Positions 1 through 7,894 of a stretch of 50,795 nucleotides of DNA are shown piece after piece (position 1 is the stretch's first letter; every line of letters begins with the position of its first letter). The translations under genes were made by a program, and so were the position numbers. This DNA comes from SXXH01 sp041165735 (GTDB lineage: Bacteria > Planctomycetota > UBA1135 > GCA-002686595). Location of the stretch: the NCBI GenBank assembly GCA_046341775.1, contig JBKDQQ010000083.1:1-50795 (forward strand). The letters run 5' to 3'. Below the pieces are notes generated by a model. The model was not told where the DNA came from and searched no databases. It saw only the letters and a program-made list of their open reading frames with translations.

Positions 1-1046
1 TCCCGCTGTCGCTCGGCGAGATCCGCGGCTTCAAGACGCGCTTCCACCTGTACACGGTGCCCGGTCAGGTGTTCTACGATGCCAGCCGCAAGCTCATCCT
101 GAAGGGCGTCGACGGCGTGGTGTTCGTCGCCGACTCCTCCGCCACGATGGTCGAGGAGAACCTCGAATCGCTGCGCAACCTCGAGCAGAACCTCGCGGAG
201 TACGGCAAGGACGTGGCCGAGATCCCGCTCGTCATCCAATACAACAAGCGCGACCTGCCCGACGCCCTGCCGCTCGAGGAGCTCGAGCGCCTGCTCAATC
301 CGCGCGGCGTGCCCAGCTTCGAAGCCGTGGCCAACACGGGCCAAGGAGTGTTCCCGACGCTCAAGGCGCTGGCCTCGATCGTCATCCAGTCGATCCACTC
401 AGGCACGCGCGCGAACGCGGCGCAACCGTCGGCGCAGCCTGCGCCGCAGCCCGCCCCCCAGCCCGTCTTCGCCGCGCCGGCGCAGGCGCTTCCCGCCCCG
501 GCCATGCCCGCCGCGCACGCGGGCATCCCGGCGCCGATCGCCATGCCGGCCCCGCTCGCGATGGCCGGCGTGGCGGCGGGCAAGTCCGCCCCGGTGGATG
601 CCGTCCGCGCGCCCGTCGCCAGCGCGCCGGCGCGACCGTCGATGGAGCCGCAGGCGCGCCACGAAGCGTCCGCGAAGGACCCGTTGTCCGCGACGGGCAT
701 GCGGCCCGTGCCGATCGAACTGGCGAAGACCGGCATCAGGCCCCTGCCCTTCGCCGGCGCCGCGCCGGCCGCTGCGCGCCCGCCCGCGGCGGCATCCGCC
801 ACCTCCAGCGCCGCGCCGGCGCCGCGCGCCGGCATGCAGCCGCCGCGCACGTGGTCCGCGCCGCCGCGCGCCGCCGCGTCGCAGGCGACCGTGCGCGCCA
901 GCAACCCGCACCTGGGACAGATGAGCGCCGCCGCCACGCCCAAGGCGCGCGGCTTCCTCGGCCTCGGCGCGCGCGAGCTCGGATTGATCGCCCTGGCGCT
1001 GGTCGTCGGCGCGGCCGTGATGCACTTCGCCGGAGGCTTGCTGTGA
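1..1046 (+). CDS. MglA-like small GTPase with C-terminal membrane anchor (5' end cut by window)
   Basis: Ras-like GTPase of the bacterial MglA type, a polarity or motility switch. The reading frame is open from base 3, so the P-loop lies outside the window. Visible motifs are the switch II TVPGQ (around base 55), the G4 NKRD motif (around base 245) and the G5-type ANTGQG. After the G domain comes about 200 residues of Ala/Pro-rich linker, then a hydrophobic C-terminus (LGLIALALVVGAAVMHF) that reads as a single membrane anchor. Classical MglA is a soluble protein of about 195 residues, so the linker and anchor are unusual. The stop codon overlaps the start of the roadblock gene, as expected for a GTPase and its regulator. 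Confidence 0.88.
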   Translation, partial: PLSLGEIRGFKTRFHLYTVPGQVFYDASRKLILKGVDGVVFVADSSATMVEENLESLRNLEQNLAEYGKDVAEIPLVIQYNKRDLPDALPLEELERLLNPRGVPSFEAVANTGQGVFPTLKALASIVIQSIHSGTRANAAQPSAQPAPQPAPQPVFAAPAQALPAPAMPAAHAGIPAPIAMPAPLAMAGVAAGKSAPVDAVRAPVASAPARPSMEPQARHEASAKDPLSATGMRPVPIELAKTGIRPLPFAGAAPAAARPPAAASATSSAAPAPRAGMQPPRTWSAPPRAAASQATVRASNPHLGQMSAAATPKARGFLGLGARELGLIALALVVGAAVMHFAGGLL

Positions 1047-1543
1047 GCGAGATCGGACGCAACCAGAAGCTGCGCGCCGACCGCCTCGTCTACTACGCCG
1101 AGGACATCGCCGCGCTCAACCAGGAACTCGACGCCTTCCTCGAGCTGTCGCAGGCGCGCGCCGCCTTCGTCGTCGATCGCGAAGGCCACATGGTGGCGCG
1201 TCGCGGCGACTGCGCCGGACCGGCGCTCGAATCGATCGCCGCGCTGGTGGCCGGCTCGTTCGCGGCCACGCGCGAACTCGCGCGCCTCGTAGGGGAGTCG
1301 GAGTTCAACTCGATGTCGCACCAAGGCGCGCGCGACTCGATCCAGATCGCGCTGCTCGGCGAGCGCGCGCTCTTCGCCGCGGTCTACGACCAGCGCTCGA
1401 ACCTCGGGCTGGTGCGTTGGCACGCCAAGGAGTGCTGCGGACGGATGGCGTCGTTGATGGAGCGTCGCGCCGACGCGCCGCCGCCTGCCTTGCCGGGCGA
1501 CTACGCCAAGGACGCGGCCGCCGCCCTCGACCAGCTCCTGTGA
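1043..1543 (+). CDS. Roadblock/LC7 domain protein (MglB-like)
   Basis: A 166-residue protein with a GTG start that overlaps the preceding GTPase stop by 4 bp (GTGA). A GGAGG lies about 6 nt upstream. The central part (residues about 35-135) has the roadblock pattern: a strand carrying DREGHMVARRGD, a helix (ESIAALVAGSFAATREL), then paired strands ending in LFAAVYDQRSNLGLVRW. Roadblock proteins such as MglB act as GTPase-activating or recruitment partners of MglA. The overlapping gene pair supports a GTPase and regulator module. The C-terminal 30 residues are probably flexible. The family call is firm; GAP activity is inferred. Confidence 0.82.
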   Translation: MSEIGRNQKLRADRLVYYAEDIAALNQELDAFLELSQARAAFVVDREGHMVARRGDCAGPALESIAALVAGSFAATRELARLVGESEFNSMSHQGARDSIQIALLGERALFAAVYDQRSNLGLVRWHAKECCGRMASLMERRADAPPPALPGDYAKDAAAALDQLL

Positions 1544-1660
1544 GCGCGCCGCCGCAGCGGGCGGGGGCGCGCCCCCGTCCGGCCGCCGCGCGCTTGGGGC
1601 TGCCGGAGCCCCGGCCAGAGGCCCGCGGCGCCTTGCAGGAGGGCCTCAAGCCGTCCAACC

Positions 1661-1689
1661 TTGCGCCTGGGGGGCTTCGCCGCTACCTT
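1661..1689 (+). promoter_or_regulatory. Predicted sigma-70-type promoter for rpmB
   Basis: TTGCGC (1661-1666), a 17-bp spacer, then TACCTT (1684-1689). This gives a leader of about 50 nt before the rpmB ATG. Prediction from consensus match only. Confidence 0.45.
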
Positions 1690-1745
1690 GTTGGGCCCTT
1701 CCCGCGCCTCGATCCGGCGCAGGGGGCCTCGGAGACGAAACGAAC

Positions 1746-2000
1746 ATGGCACGCCAGTGTGAGTACTGCGGCAAGCGCACGGAAGTCGGCAACCAGGTGA
1801 CCCACCGCGGTCTGCCCAAGAAGCAGGGCGGCATCGGCCTGCGTTGCACCGGTCGCACCAAGCGCGAGTTCAAGCCGAACATCCAACGCGTCTCCGCCGT
1901 CGTCGGCGGTCGCAACACGCGGGTCAAGGTCTGCACGCGCTGCCTCAAGGCCGGCAAGGTCCAGAAGGCCTCGCGCGGCAAGCTCGCCACCTCGGCATAG
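1746..2000 (+). CDS. rpmB: 50S ribosomal protein bL28
   Basis: An 84-residue large-subunit protein. The N-terminus CEYCGKRTEVGNQVTHRG and the RRTKREFKPNIQRV-like core are typical of bL28. Two cysteine pairs, CEYC (residues 5-8) and CTRC (about 63-66), make this the zinc-ribbon (C+) form. The ATG is preceded by GGAG at 1731. The gene is followed about 180 bp later by a strong intrinsic terminator, so it is probably monocistronic. Identification is secure. Confidence 0.96.
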   Translation: MARQCEYCGKRTEVGNQVTHRGLPKKQGGIGLRCTGRTKREFKPNIQRVSAVVGGRNTRVKVCTRCLKAGKVQKASRGKLATSA

Positions 2001-2180
2001 CTCGCGACATCCGCATAGCGCCTCGGCGTCGATCCATCGGCGTCGATCCTCGGCGCGCGCAAGTGCGGGCCGCGAGGGTCGGTCCTCCCCGGTTAGCGCC
2101 GACGAATCGTCGCGCACGGCGTTCGGACGGATCTGACTCCCCGCAGGGACAGCCGACGGCCTTCGCTCCGACTCAAGCTC

Positions 2181-2211
2181 GCCACCTGCCCGGCAGGTGG
2201 CGTTTTTTTTT
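2181..2211 (+). terminator. Rho-independent terminator after rpmB
   Basis: A perfect 9-bp stem GCCACCTGC/GCAGGTGGC (2181-2189 with 2193-2201), loop CCG, then G and nine T residues (2203-2211). It is the most canonical terminator in the window. Confidence 0.9.
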
Positions 2212-2340
2212 GAGCCTTGACGAGGTTTTTTCAGGTTCTCGGGAAAGGGCTCCCGGACAAGCGCCGATTCCCCAATTGATGTCGTGCTACCGCGCCTGAC
2301 CTCCATGGTCGGCGCCCTACCCAAGAAGGAGACGATCCAG

Positions 2341-2418
2341 ATGGCTAAGAAGAAGGCTGCCAAGAAGGCCACCAAGAAGGCCGCGAAGAAGACCGCGAAG
2401 AAGAAGTCCAAGAAGTGA
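2341..2418 (+). CDS. 25-residue Lys/Ala-rich basic peptide (histone H1-tail-like)
   Basis: A tiny gene: ATG, 24 sense codons and TGA. A strong Shine-Dalgarno AAGGAG (2326-2331) lies 9 nt upstream. The peptide has 14 Lys, 7 Ala, 2 Thr and 1 Ser and no acidic or hydrophobic residue, starting MAKKKAAKKATKK. It resembles the repeat tail of bacterial histone H1-like proteins (HctB or AlgP type) without any other domain. It lies 52 bp upstream of the HU gene in the same orientation. A DNA-binding or compaction role beside HU is inference. The very good ribosome site argues that it is translated. Confidence 0.72.
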   Translation: MAKKKAAKKATKKAAKKTAKKKSKK

Positions 2419-2423
2419 CTTCC

Positions 2424-2460
2424 CGGCCCGCAAGGGCCGAGCGCGGCGGTTCTTCCGCCG
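2424..2460 (+). promoter_or_regulatory. Two hairpins between the Lys-rich peptide and HU
   Basis: Hairpin 1 is CGGCCC/GGGCCG with a GCAA (GNRA) tetraloop (2424-2439). Hairpin 2 is CGGCGG/CCGCCG with loop TTCTT (2444-2460). The end of hairpin 2 touches the GGGAGG ribosome site of HU. They could tune HU translation or mRNA processing; function is inferred. Confidence 0.5.
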
Positions 2461-2470
2461 GGAGGCTCAA

Positions 2471-2740
2471 GTGAACAAGAGCCACCTCATCGAGCATGTC
2501 GCCTCGGAGCTTCGGACCTCGAAGCTCCAGGCGGCCCTTCTGGTCGAAACGGTGCTTGAAGGCATCAAGAAGGGCCTGCGCGAGGATCGCAGCGTGACGC
2601 TGACGGGTTTTGGGACCTTCGAACTGAAGGATCGCAAGGCCCGCACCGGCCGCAACCCTCACACCGGGGAGCCGATCCCCATCCAAGCCGGCCGCAGGGT
2701 CGGTTTCCGGGTGGGCAAGGCGCTCAAGGAAGAGATCTGA
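2471..2740 (+). CDS. HU/IHF-family DNA-binding protein
   Basis: An 89-residue histone-like protein starting at GTG, with GGGAGG 5 nt upstream. The N-terminus MNKSHLIEHVASELRTSKLQA and the DNA-arm region GFGTFELKDRKARTGRNPHTGEPIPI are diagnostic of HU: the GFGTF turn and the RxGRNPxTGE arm with the intercalating proline. It acts as a homodimer that bends and compacts DNA. It is co-oriented with the upstream Lys-rich peptide, so the two may be co-transcribed. A hairpin terminator follows. Confidence 0.95.
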   Translation: MNKSHLIEHVASELRTSKLQAALLVETVLEGIKKGLREDRSVTLTGFGTFELKDRKARTGRNPHTGEPIPIQAGRRVGFRVGKALKEEI

Positions 2741-2765
2741 CCTCGCCGGGACCGGCGAAGCCCAC

Positions 2766-2810
2766 GAAAGCCCCTGTGGCCCATGCGGCCGCGGGGGCTT
2801 TCCCCTTTGC
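2766..2810 (+). terminator. Probable terminator after HU
   Basis: A stem GAAAGCCCC (2766-2774) with GGGGCTTTC (2794-2802), with further GC pairing inside. It is followed by a CCCCTTT stretch rather than a clean T run. Confidence 0.65.
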
Positions 2811-2925
2811 TCCCTTTGTTTCGGCTCTCGGCCTGCGCTTCTTCGGCCTGCGCCTCGCCGGTCTTCGCGCGGGAGCCGGCGCCCGAGCGCCAACAGCGCC
2901 GCGCCCGCGGAAGGTCGCGCGCCAG

Positions 2926-2947
2926 TCTGTCAAATAAAATTGACAGA
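2926..2947. repeat. TGTCAA palindrome, copy 1
   Basis: A perfect 8-6-8 palindrome, TCTGTCAA-ATAAAA-TTGACAGA, in the convergent gap between HU and metG. This 310-bp gap otherwise holds only the HU terminator and GC-rich sequence in which I see nothing. Member of a dispersed family described under findings. Confidence 0.85.
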
Positions 2948-3050
2948 AAGGCCGCCGGCCCCGACCGCAGCCGCGCGGTTCCGGCCGCGCTCGTGCACCG
3001 AGGATGGGCGCCGAGGATGGGCGCCGCGCGGGAGCCGGACGCCCTCGCGC

Positions 3051-4766
3051 TCAGTGCGCCGCGTGCGCCCGCGCCTTGAGCGCCTCGACCTCGGCCGCGA
3101 TGGCCGCATCCTCGATCTTCGGGAACAACCCCGCCGGCGTGCCCAGCTTCGCGCCCGGCTTCAGCGAGCGCCACGCGCCCTTCTTCGGCAGCGCCTGGGG
3201 CATGACCGCGTCCGCGCGGCCCTCGAGGCCCAACTGCTCCCACAAGGCCTGCGCCTTGGCGGGCATGAACGGCGCCATCCAGCGCGCCATCCACACCAGC
3301 CACTCGCAGGCGGTGGCGAGCACCGCGCCGCAGCGCGCCGGATCGGTCTTCTTCAGGGACCACGGCGCCAGGCGGTCGATGTAGACGTTCGCCACGCGGC
3401 CGTTCTGGATGAAGGTCTCCGTCGCGCGACGGAAGCGCGCGCGCACAAGTTCCTCGATCGGATCGCCGAAGGCGCCGCATTCCTCGAGCATCGCGCGGTC
3501 GAGTTCCTCGACCATGTCCGCGGGGACCTCGGGCACGCGACCGTCGAAGTTCTTCTCGAGGAAGCGCAGCACGCGCTGCGCGAGGTTGCCGACGACGTCC
3601 GCGAGCAGCGAGTTGTTGGTCGTCTGGAAGTCCTCGAAGCGCCACTCGCTGTCGGAGTTCTCCGGCATGCTGGCGGCGAGGTGGAACCGCGCGGCTTGCG
3701 CGTCGAACTTGGCGGTGAACTCGTCGACGGGCACGGTCCAGCCCTTGCTCGTCGAGAACTTGCCGCCCTGCAGGTTGTAGAACTCGTTCGCCGGCACGTC
3801 GGCGGGCAGGATCCACGGGGAGCCCATGCCGAAGAGCATCGCGGGGAACACCACCGTGTGGAACGGGATGTTGTCCTTGCCGATGAAGTGCACGAGGCGC
3901 GTGTCGGCATCCTGCCACCAGCGCTTCCAGTCGTCGGGGCGGCCTTGCAGGCGGGCCCACTCCTTGGTGAACGAGATGTAGCCGATGGGCGCGTCGAACC
4001 ACACGTAGAGCACCTTGCCGGTCTCGCCCCGGGCGAGGTCCGCGGGCACGGGCACGCCCCAGCTCATGTCGCGCGTGATGGGGCGCGGCTGCAGCTCCTC
4101 GATCATGTTGCCGACGAAGGAGCGCACGTTCGGCTTCCACGCGTGCTCGGCGAACCAGCGACCGAGCCCCGCGTCGCGCAGGCGCGGCAGGTCGAGGTAC
4201 CAGTGCGTCGTGGAGCGCCGAACCGGAGCGTTTCCGCACACCTTGCAGGCGCTCTTCGGCATGCGCAGCGGATCGAGCCATTGTCCGCACTTGGGGCATT
4301 CGTCGCCGCGCGCCTCCTCGAACCCGCACTCGTGGCAGGTGCCGACGATGTAGCGGTCGGCGAGGAACATGCGGTCGTGCTCGCAGTACAACTGCTCGGT
4401 CTGCCTGACCTGCAGGTGGCCCTTGGCGTCGAGCTCGCGGAAGAACTCCTGGCTGGTGGCGGCGTGCTCGGCGCAGATGCTCGTGCCGCTCCACACGTCG
4501 AAGCGGATGTCGAAGGCGTCGAAGACGCGCTTGATCTCGTCGCGCCAGCGCGCGACGTACTCGGCGTAGGGGACCTTGTCCTTCTCCGCCCCGATGGTGA
4601 TGGCGACGCCGTGCTCGTCCGCTCCGCACACGTAGAGCACTTCCTCCCCGCGCTGGCGCAACGCGCGCACGTGCAGGTCCGCGGGCAAGTAGGCGCCCGT
4701 GACATGCCCGAAGTGGATCGGCCCGTTGGCGTAGGGGAGCGCTGAGGTGACGAGATGGCGTGCCAC
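3051..4766 (-). CDS. metG: Methionyl-tRNA synthetase
   Basis: Class I aminoacyl-tRNA synthetase charging tRNA-Met, 571 residues. The HIGH signature is HFGH (residues 18-21, after TSALPYANGPI). The KMSKS loop appears as FSTSKG near residue 335. Cysteine knuckles CHECG, CPKCG and CKVCG (residues about 142-185) bind zinc. The protein is short because the C-terminal tRNA-binding EMAP-like domain found in some MetG is absent. The start is a GTG, placed by the conserved N-terminus ARHLVTSALPY. TAGACT lies 7 nt before it, so the mRNA may be leaderless. It lies 50 bp downstream of the LAB_N gene. Confidence 0.95.
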   Translation of the reverse strand: MARHLVTSALPYANGPIHFGHVTGAYLPADLHVRALRQRGEEVLYVCGADEHGVAITIGAEKDKVPYAEYVARWRDEIKRVFDAFDIRFDVWSGTSICAEHAATSQEFFRELDAKGHLQVRQTEQLYCEHDRMFLADRYIVGTCHECGFEEARGDECPKCGQWLDPLRMPKSACKVCGNAPVRRSTTHWYLDLPRLRDAGLGRWFAEHAWKPNVRSFVGNMIEELQPRPITRDMSWGVPVPADLARGETGKVLYVWFDAPIGYISFTKEWARLQGRPDDWKRWWQDADTRLVHFIGKDNIPFHTVVFPAMLFGMGSPWILPADVPANEFYNLQGGKFSTSKGWTVPVDEFTAKFDAQAARFHLAASMPENSDSEWRFEDFQTTNNSLLADVVGNLAQRVLRFLEKNFDGRVPEVPADMVEELDRAMLEECGAFGDPIEELVRARFRRATETFIQNGRVANVYIDRLAPWSLKKTDPARCGAVLATACEWLVWMARWMAPFMPAKAQALWEQLGLEGRADAVMPQALPKKGAWRSLKPGAKLGTPAGLFPKIEDAAIAAEVEALKARAHAAH

Positions 4767-4773
4767 GCCGCGC

Positions 4774-4779
4774 AGTCTA
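4774..4779 (-). promoter_or_regulatory. -10 element (TAGACT) abutting metG start
   Basis: TAGACT on the minus strand with 7 nt to the GTG start codon, giving a predicted leaderless transcript. No clear -35 was seen. Confidence 0.5.
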
Positions 4780-4816
4780 GCGTTCGCCGCGCACCGCGTC
4801 CGCGGCCGCTCGGACC

Positions 4817-5401
4817 TCAAGCCCCGGGCAGCGCGCCGCGCCGCACCAGCGCGATGTTGCGGGCGTAGACGAAGACGCCCGTGGACTGGCCGACCACGCC
4901 GACCACGTCCTTGCGCCAGACGAAGTACGCCAGCAGCAGCACGCCGCCAGCCAAGCTCCCGTACCAGAACGCGATCGGCACCACGCTCCTGCCGGCCTTC
5001 TCGCTCGCCCACCACTGCAGGAGCATCCGGAAGGTGAAGGCGGCCTGGCCGAGGAAGCCGATCGCGACCCACAGGAATCCCGCGGGCCGCGTGATGTTGA
5101 ACAGGACGTACAAGGGGCCGGCGCCCCGCTGCGTCTCCTGCGCGGCGGCCAGATCCTCCAGCCAGCGCTCGCCGCTCGTCGCGGATCCGTCCCTTCCGAC
5201 GACGAACAGCTCCGCGCCCTCGCGCCGCAACTCGACGTCCTGCAGTCGCTGCTTGAGGTCGATCTCCGCGCGCGCCGGCTCCGCTCCCGCGGCCGCGACT
5301 TCGTTGGCGTCGAAGAACAGGGCCGCGCCCACCAGCGCCATCGCGCACAACAGGACGATCGCGAGCCCGCGATCGCGGCTGCGCGCGCCGCCCTCAGCCA
5401 C
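4817..5401 (-). CDS. Lipid-A-disaccharide synthase N-terminal-domain (LAB_N) membrane protein
   Basis: A 194-residue integral membrane protein. Residues about 95-185 match the LAB_N domain: FTFRMLLQWWASEKAGRSVVPIAFWYGSLAGG, then LLLAYFVWRKDVVGVVGQ and VYARNI. An extra N-terminal membrane helix (residues 13-31) and a short periplasmic segment precede it. Stand-alone LAB_N proteins are commonly encoded with polyprenyl-phosphate glycosyltransferases and GT39 transferases and are thought to serve lipid-linked sugar modification of the envelope; their exact role is unsettled. Its start overlaps the end of the GT2 gene by 8 bp, indicating one operon. Confidence 0.87.
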   Translation of the reverse strand: MAEGGARSRDRGLAIVLLCAMALVGAALFFDANEVAAAGAEPARAEIDLKQRLQDVELRREGAELFVVGRDGSATSGERWLEDLAAAQETQRGAGPLYVLFNITRPAGFLWVAIGFLGQAAFTFRMLLQWWASEKAGRSVVPIAFWYGSLAGGVLLLAYFVWRKDVVGVVGQSTGVFVYARNIALVRRGALPGA

Positions 5402-6176
5402 CGACCACCTCGCGGATCGGCAGGAGCAGCCGGCGCCGCCGCATCCAGCGCACGGCGAAGAGGTCCTTCGTGGCCTTGAACGCGCGGTTCCACACGCCGT
5501 ACTTCGACACCCCGGCGACGCGCGCGTGGTGTTCGACGGGCGTCTCCGCCACGTCGTAGCCGTGGTAGCGCAGCAAGGTGGGCAGGAAGCGGTGCATGCC
5601 CTCGAACAGCGGCATGGCCTGGATCGCCTCGCGCCGGAAGACCTTCAGCGAACACCCGGTGTCGCGGATCGAGTCGCCGCTGATCTTGTTGCGCACCGCG
5701 TTGGCGATCTTCGAGCTCGCGCGCCGCACGAAGGTGTCGTTGCGCTTCCTGCGCCAGCCGACGACCGCGTCGTGGCCGCCCCGCTCGAGCATCTCGACCA
5801 TGCGCGGCAGGTCCGCGGGATCGTTCTGCAAGTCGGCGTCCAGCGTCGCGACCAGCTCGCCCGCGGCCACCTGCACGCCGGCGCTGATCGCCGCCGTCTG
5901 GCCGCAGTTGCGCGCGAAGAAGACCCCCTTGACGCGCCGGTCGCGCGCGCACAAGGCGCGGATCAGCTCGGCGGAACGGTCGCGGCTGCCGTCGTCGACG
6001 AGCACCAGCTCGAAGTCGCCGTCCGCGCCGAAGACCTCGACCACCTTCGCGTGCAGTCGTTCCAGGTTGGCCTCCTCGTCGTAGACGGGCGCCACCAAGG
6101 ACAGCGCGGGACGGCGTCGCGCTGGCCAGCGCTCGTGCACATGGAAGGGGAGCAGGTCGGTGCGTCCGGGGCGCAT
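5394..6176 (-). CDS. Glycosyltransferase family 2, polyprenyl-phosphate sugar transferase-like
   Basis: A 260-residue GT-A enzyme of the DPM1/ArnC/GtrB type. It shows the nucleotide-sugar fold start LSLVAPVYDEEANLERL, DDGSRDRS, the metal-binding DxD as TLDADLQNDP, and RRKRNDTFVRRASSKIANAVRNKISGDSIRDTGCSLK, which is typical of polyprenyl-phosphate hexose synthases. The usual C-terminal membrane helices are missing; the neighbouring LAB_N protein may supply the membrane part. It probably makes a polyprenyl-phosphate sugar donor for the divergent GT39 enzyme. That division of labour is known for ArnC/ArnT; the sugar cannot be read from sequence. Confidence 0.85.
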   Translation of the reverse strand: MRPGRTDLLPFHVHERWPARRRPALSLVAPVYDEEANLERLHAKVVEVFGADGDFELVLVDDGSRDRSAELIRALCARDRRVKGVFFARNCGQTAAISAGVQVAAGELVATLDADLQNDPADLPRMVEMLERGGHDAVVGWRRKRNDTFVRRASSKIANAVRNKISGDSIRDTGCSLKVFRREAIQAMPLFEGMHRFLPTLLRYHGYDVAETPVEHHARVAGVSKYGVWNRAFKATKDLFAVRWMRRRRLLLPIREVVGG

Positions 6177-6249
6177 GGAGCGGGATTCGTCGCGCGAGGA
6201 GCTTCAAAGCAGCCCCGCGACTCCACATGATGGCGAACGGAGCGACCCG

Positions 6250-7860
6250 ATGCGAGACGGCACATCCCAGACCCGGCCCTTCCTCGGCGGATGGTGGCTG
6301 TTCGTCCCGTTGTTGGCGTGGGCCGTGGCGCGCGGCTTCTGGGCGCCGGACGAGCCGCGCTACGGCCAGATCGCCAAGGAATGCTGGGACCGCGGCGAGT
6401 GGCTGGTGCTGCACATCTGCGGCGACGTCTACCCCGACAAGCCGCCGCTGGTGTACTGGCTCTCCGGCTTGTGCGGATGGGCGACAGGCTGGTGGGAACC
6501 GGCGATGCGATTGCCCACGCTGCTCGCGACATTGGGCTCCGCCTTGCTGTTGCGCCGCATGGCGAGCCGGATGTTCGGCGCCGCGGCCGCCGCTTGGGTC
6601 GTGCCGCTGTTCCTGGGCACCGCGATGATGCTCGAGATCGGCGGGCGCCTGCAGTTGGACCCGCTGATGTCCGTGTTCATCCTGCTGGCCGTCGACCGCT
6701 TCTCCTGCGGCGCTCGTCCGGCCGCGGGTCGCGTCGCCACCAGCGGCATCGCGCTGGGCTGCGCCGCGCTGGCCAAGGGCCCCGTGGCCTGGTTGCACGG
6801 CGGACTGGCGCTCCTCGCCCTGCGCCTGTCCCATCCCGCGGGGCGACGCGGCGGCTTCGGCCCGGTCGCGTGGTCCGCCGTCGCCCTGCTTGCCGTCGTC
6901 CCCGTCGCGGCGTGGGCCGTCGCGGCGAGCTTGGCGGAGCCTCTCCTCGCCGAGCACCTGTTCTTCGGCCAGCACTTGGGCCGCATCAGCACGGAGGCGC
7001 CGCACCAAGGGCCGCCGTGGGAGCACCTGCTCGAGATGCCCTTGCTGCTGCTGCCCACGACGCCCTTCGTCGCCATGGCGCTCGCGCGCGCCTGGCGCAC
7101 GCGGCGCGACGACTCCGACGCGGCGCGCAACCTGCGCTTCGTCGCCTTGTGGCTCGTGGCGACGTTGGTCGTCTTCAGCGCCATTCCGGCCAAGCGCGCG
7201 CTCTACATGCTGCCCGCCTATCCCGCGGCCGCGCTGCTCGCCGCGGACGAGCTCGCGTGGCGCTCGGCGCAGGGCGCGTGGCGCCGCTGGATGGTGCGCG
7301 CGCCCGCGATCCTGCTGCTCGTCGCCGCGTTCGCGGGCTTGGTGGTCGGCGTCGCCGCGTCGTTCCCGTCCCTCGCCGAGTCCGAGCCGCGCCTCGCCGA
7401 AGTCGCGCCGCTGGCGGGCGGGCTGCTGGTCGTGGCGGCCATGCTGGCCGTGTTCGGCTGGTTGGCGTGGCGTCGGTCGGCCGAGGCGCGCGGCGTGGAC
7501 CATCTGGTGCAGGCCACGGGCGCGGGCTTGCTGTCGGCGGCGCTGTTCTTCGCGCCCGCGCTCGACGAGGTCAAGTGCGCGCGCACCCTCGCGCTCGAGG
7601 TGGCCGCACTGCCGCAGAAGCCGGCGTGGATCCCCGTGCGCGGAGTGCAGCCCGAGGGCTACCGCTTCTACGGCGGAGCGCCCACCACGCGCTCCAGGGA
7701 CCTCGAGGGCGCGCTGGAAGCGCACGGAGCGCAGTTCCTCGCGCTGGTGGAGGAGCGCGACCACGCCAAGCTCGATCCGGCCTTCGTCGCGCGCACGGTG
7801 GTGCTGCTGCGGCGCCAGGTGGGCGCGCGCGACATCCTCGTGCTCGGCGCGAAGCCCTGA
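6250..7860 (+). CDS. GT39/ArnT-like membrane glycosyltransferase
   Basis: A 536-residue polytopic membrane protein with about 10-12 helices. The first loop carries WAPDEPRYGQIAKECWDRGEW and YPDKPPLVYWLSGL, the catalytic acidic and KPP signature of ArnT/PMT-family (GT39) transferases that move sugars from polyprenyl phosphate onto lipid A or proteins. The start at 6250 is favoured by a GGAG about 7 nt upstream; starting earlier (6160) would overlap the divergent GT2 gene. The short C-terminal domain (after about residue 440) is probably periplasmic. It is divergent from GT2-LAB_N, forming one functional cluster. The gene ends directly against the palindromic repeat at 7873. Confidence 0.85.
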   Translation: MRDGTSQTRPFLGGWWLFVPLLAWAVARGFWAPDEPRYGQIAKECWDRGEWLVLHICGDVYPDKPPLVYWLSGLCGWATGWWEPAMRLPTLLATLGSALLLRRMASRMFGAAAAAWVVPLFLGTAMMLEIGGRLQLDPLMSVFILLAVDRFSCGARPAAGRVATSGIALGCAALAKGPVAWLHGGLALLALRLSHPAGRRGGFGPVAWSAVALLAVVPVAAWAVAASLAEPLLAEHLFFGQHLGRISTEAPHQGPPWEHLLEMPLLLLPTTPFVAMALARAWRTRRDDSDAARNLRFVALWLVATLVVFSAIPAKRALYMLPAYPAAALLAADELAWRSAQGAWRRWMVRAPAILLLVAAFAGLVVGVAASFPSLAESEPRLAEVAPLAGGLLVVAAMLAVFGWLAWRRSAEARGVDHLVQATGAGLLSAALFFAPALDEVKCARTLALEVAALPQKPAWIPVRGVQPEGYRFYGGAPTTRSRDLEGALEAHGAQFLALVEERDHAKLDPAFVARTVVLLRRQVGARDILVLGAKP

Positions 7861-7872
7861 GTCCGCTCCCGG

Positions 7873-7894
7873 ATTGTCAAATTTACTTGACGGC
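7873..7894. repeat. TGTCAA palindrome, copy 2 (contains a stop codon)
   Basis: TTGTCAA-ATTTAC-TTGACGG fills the 22-bp gap between the convergent GT39 and EI24 genes. The minus-strand TAA stop of the EI24 gene (7883-7885) lies in the loop, and its last codons (GTC AAG) come from the palindrome arm. Confidence 0.8.

Noticed and set aside
74..1423. Long minus-strand open frames opposite the MglA-like and roadblock genes
   Set aside because: Shadows of the Ala/Pro-rich GC-rich coding strand.
2217..2245. TTGACG as a -35 box for the Lys-rich peptide and HU
   Set aside because: No acceptable -10 hexamer at 16-18 bp; promoter position left open.
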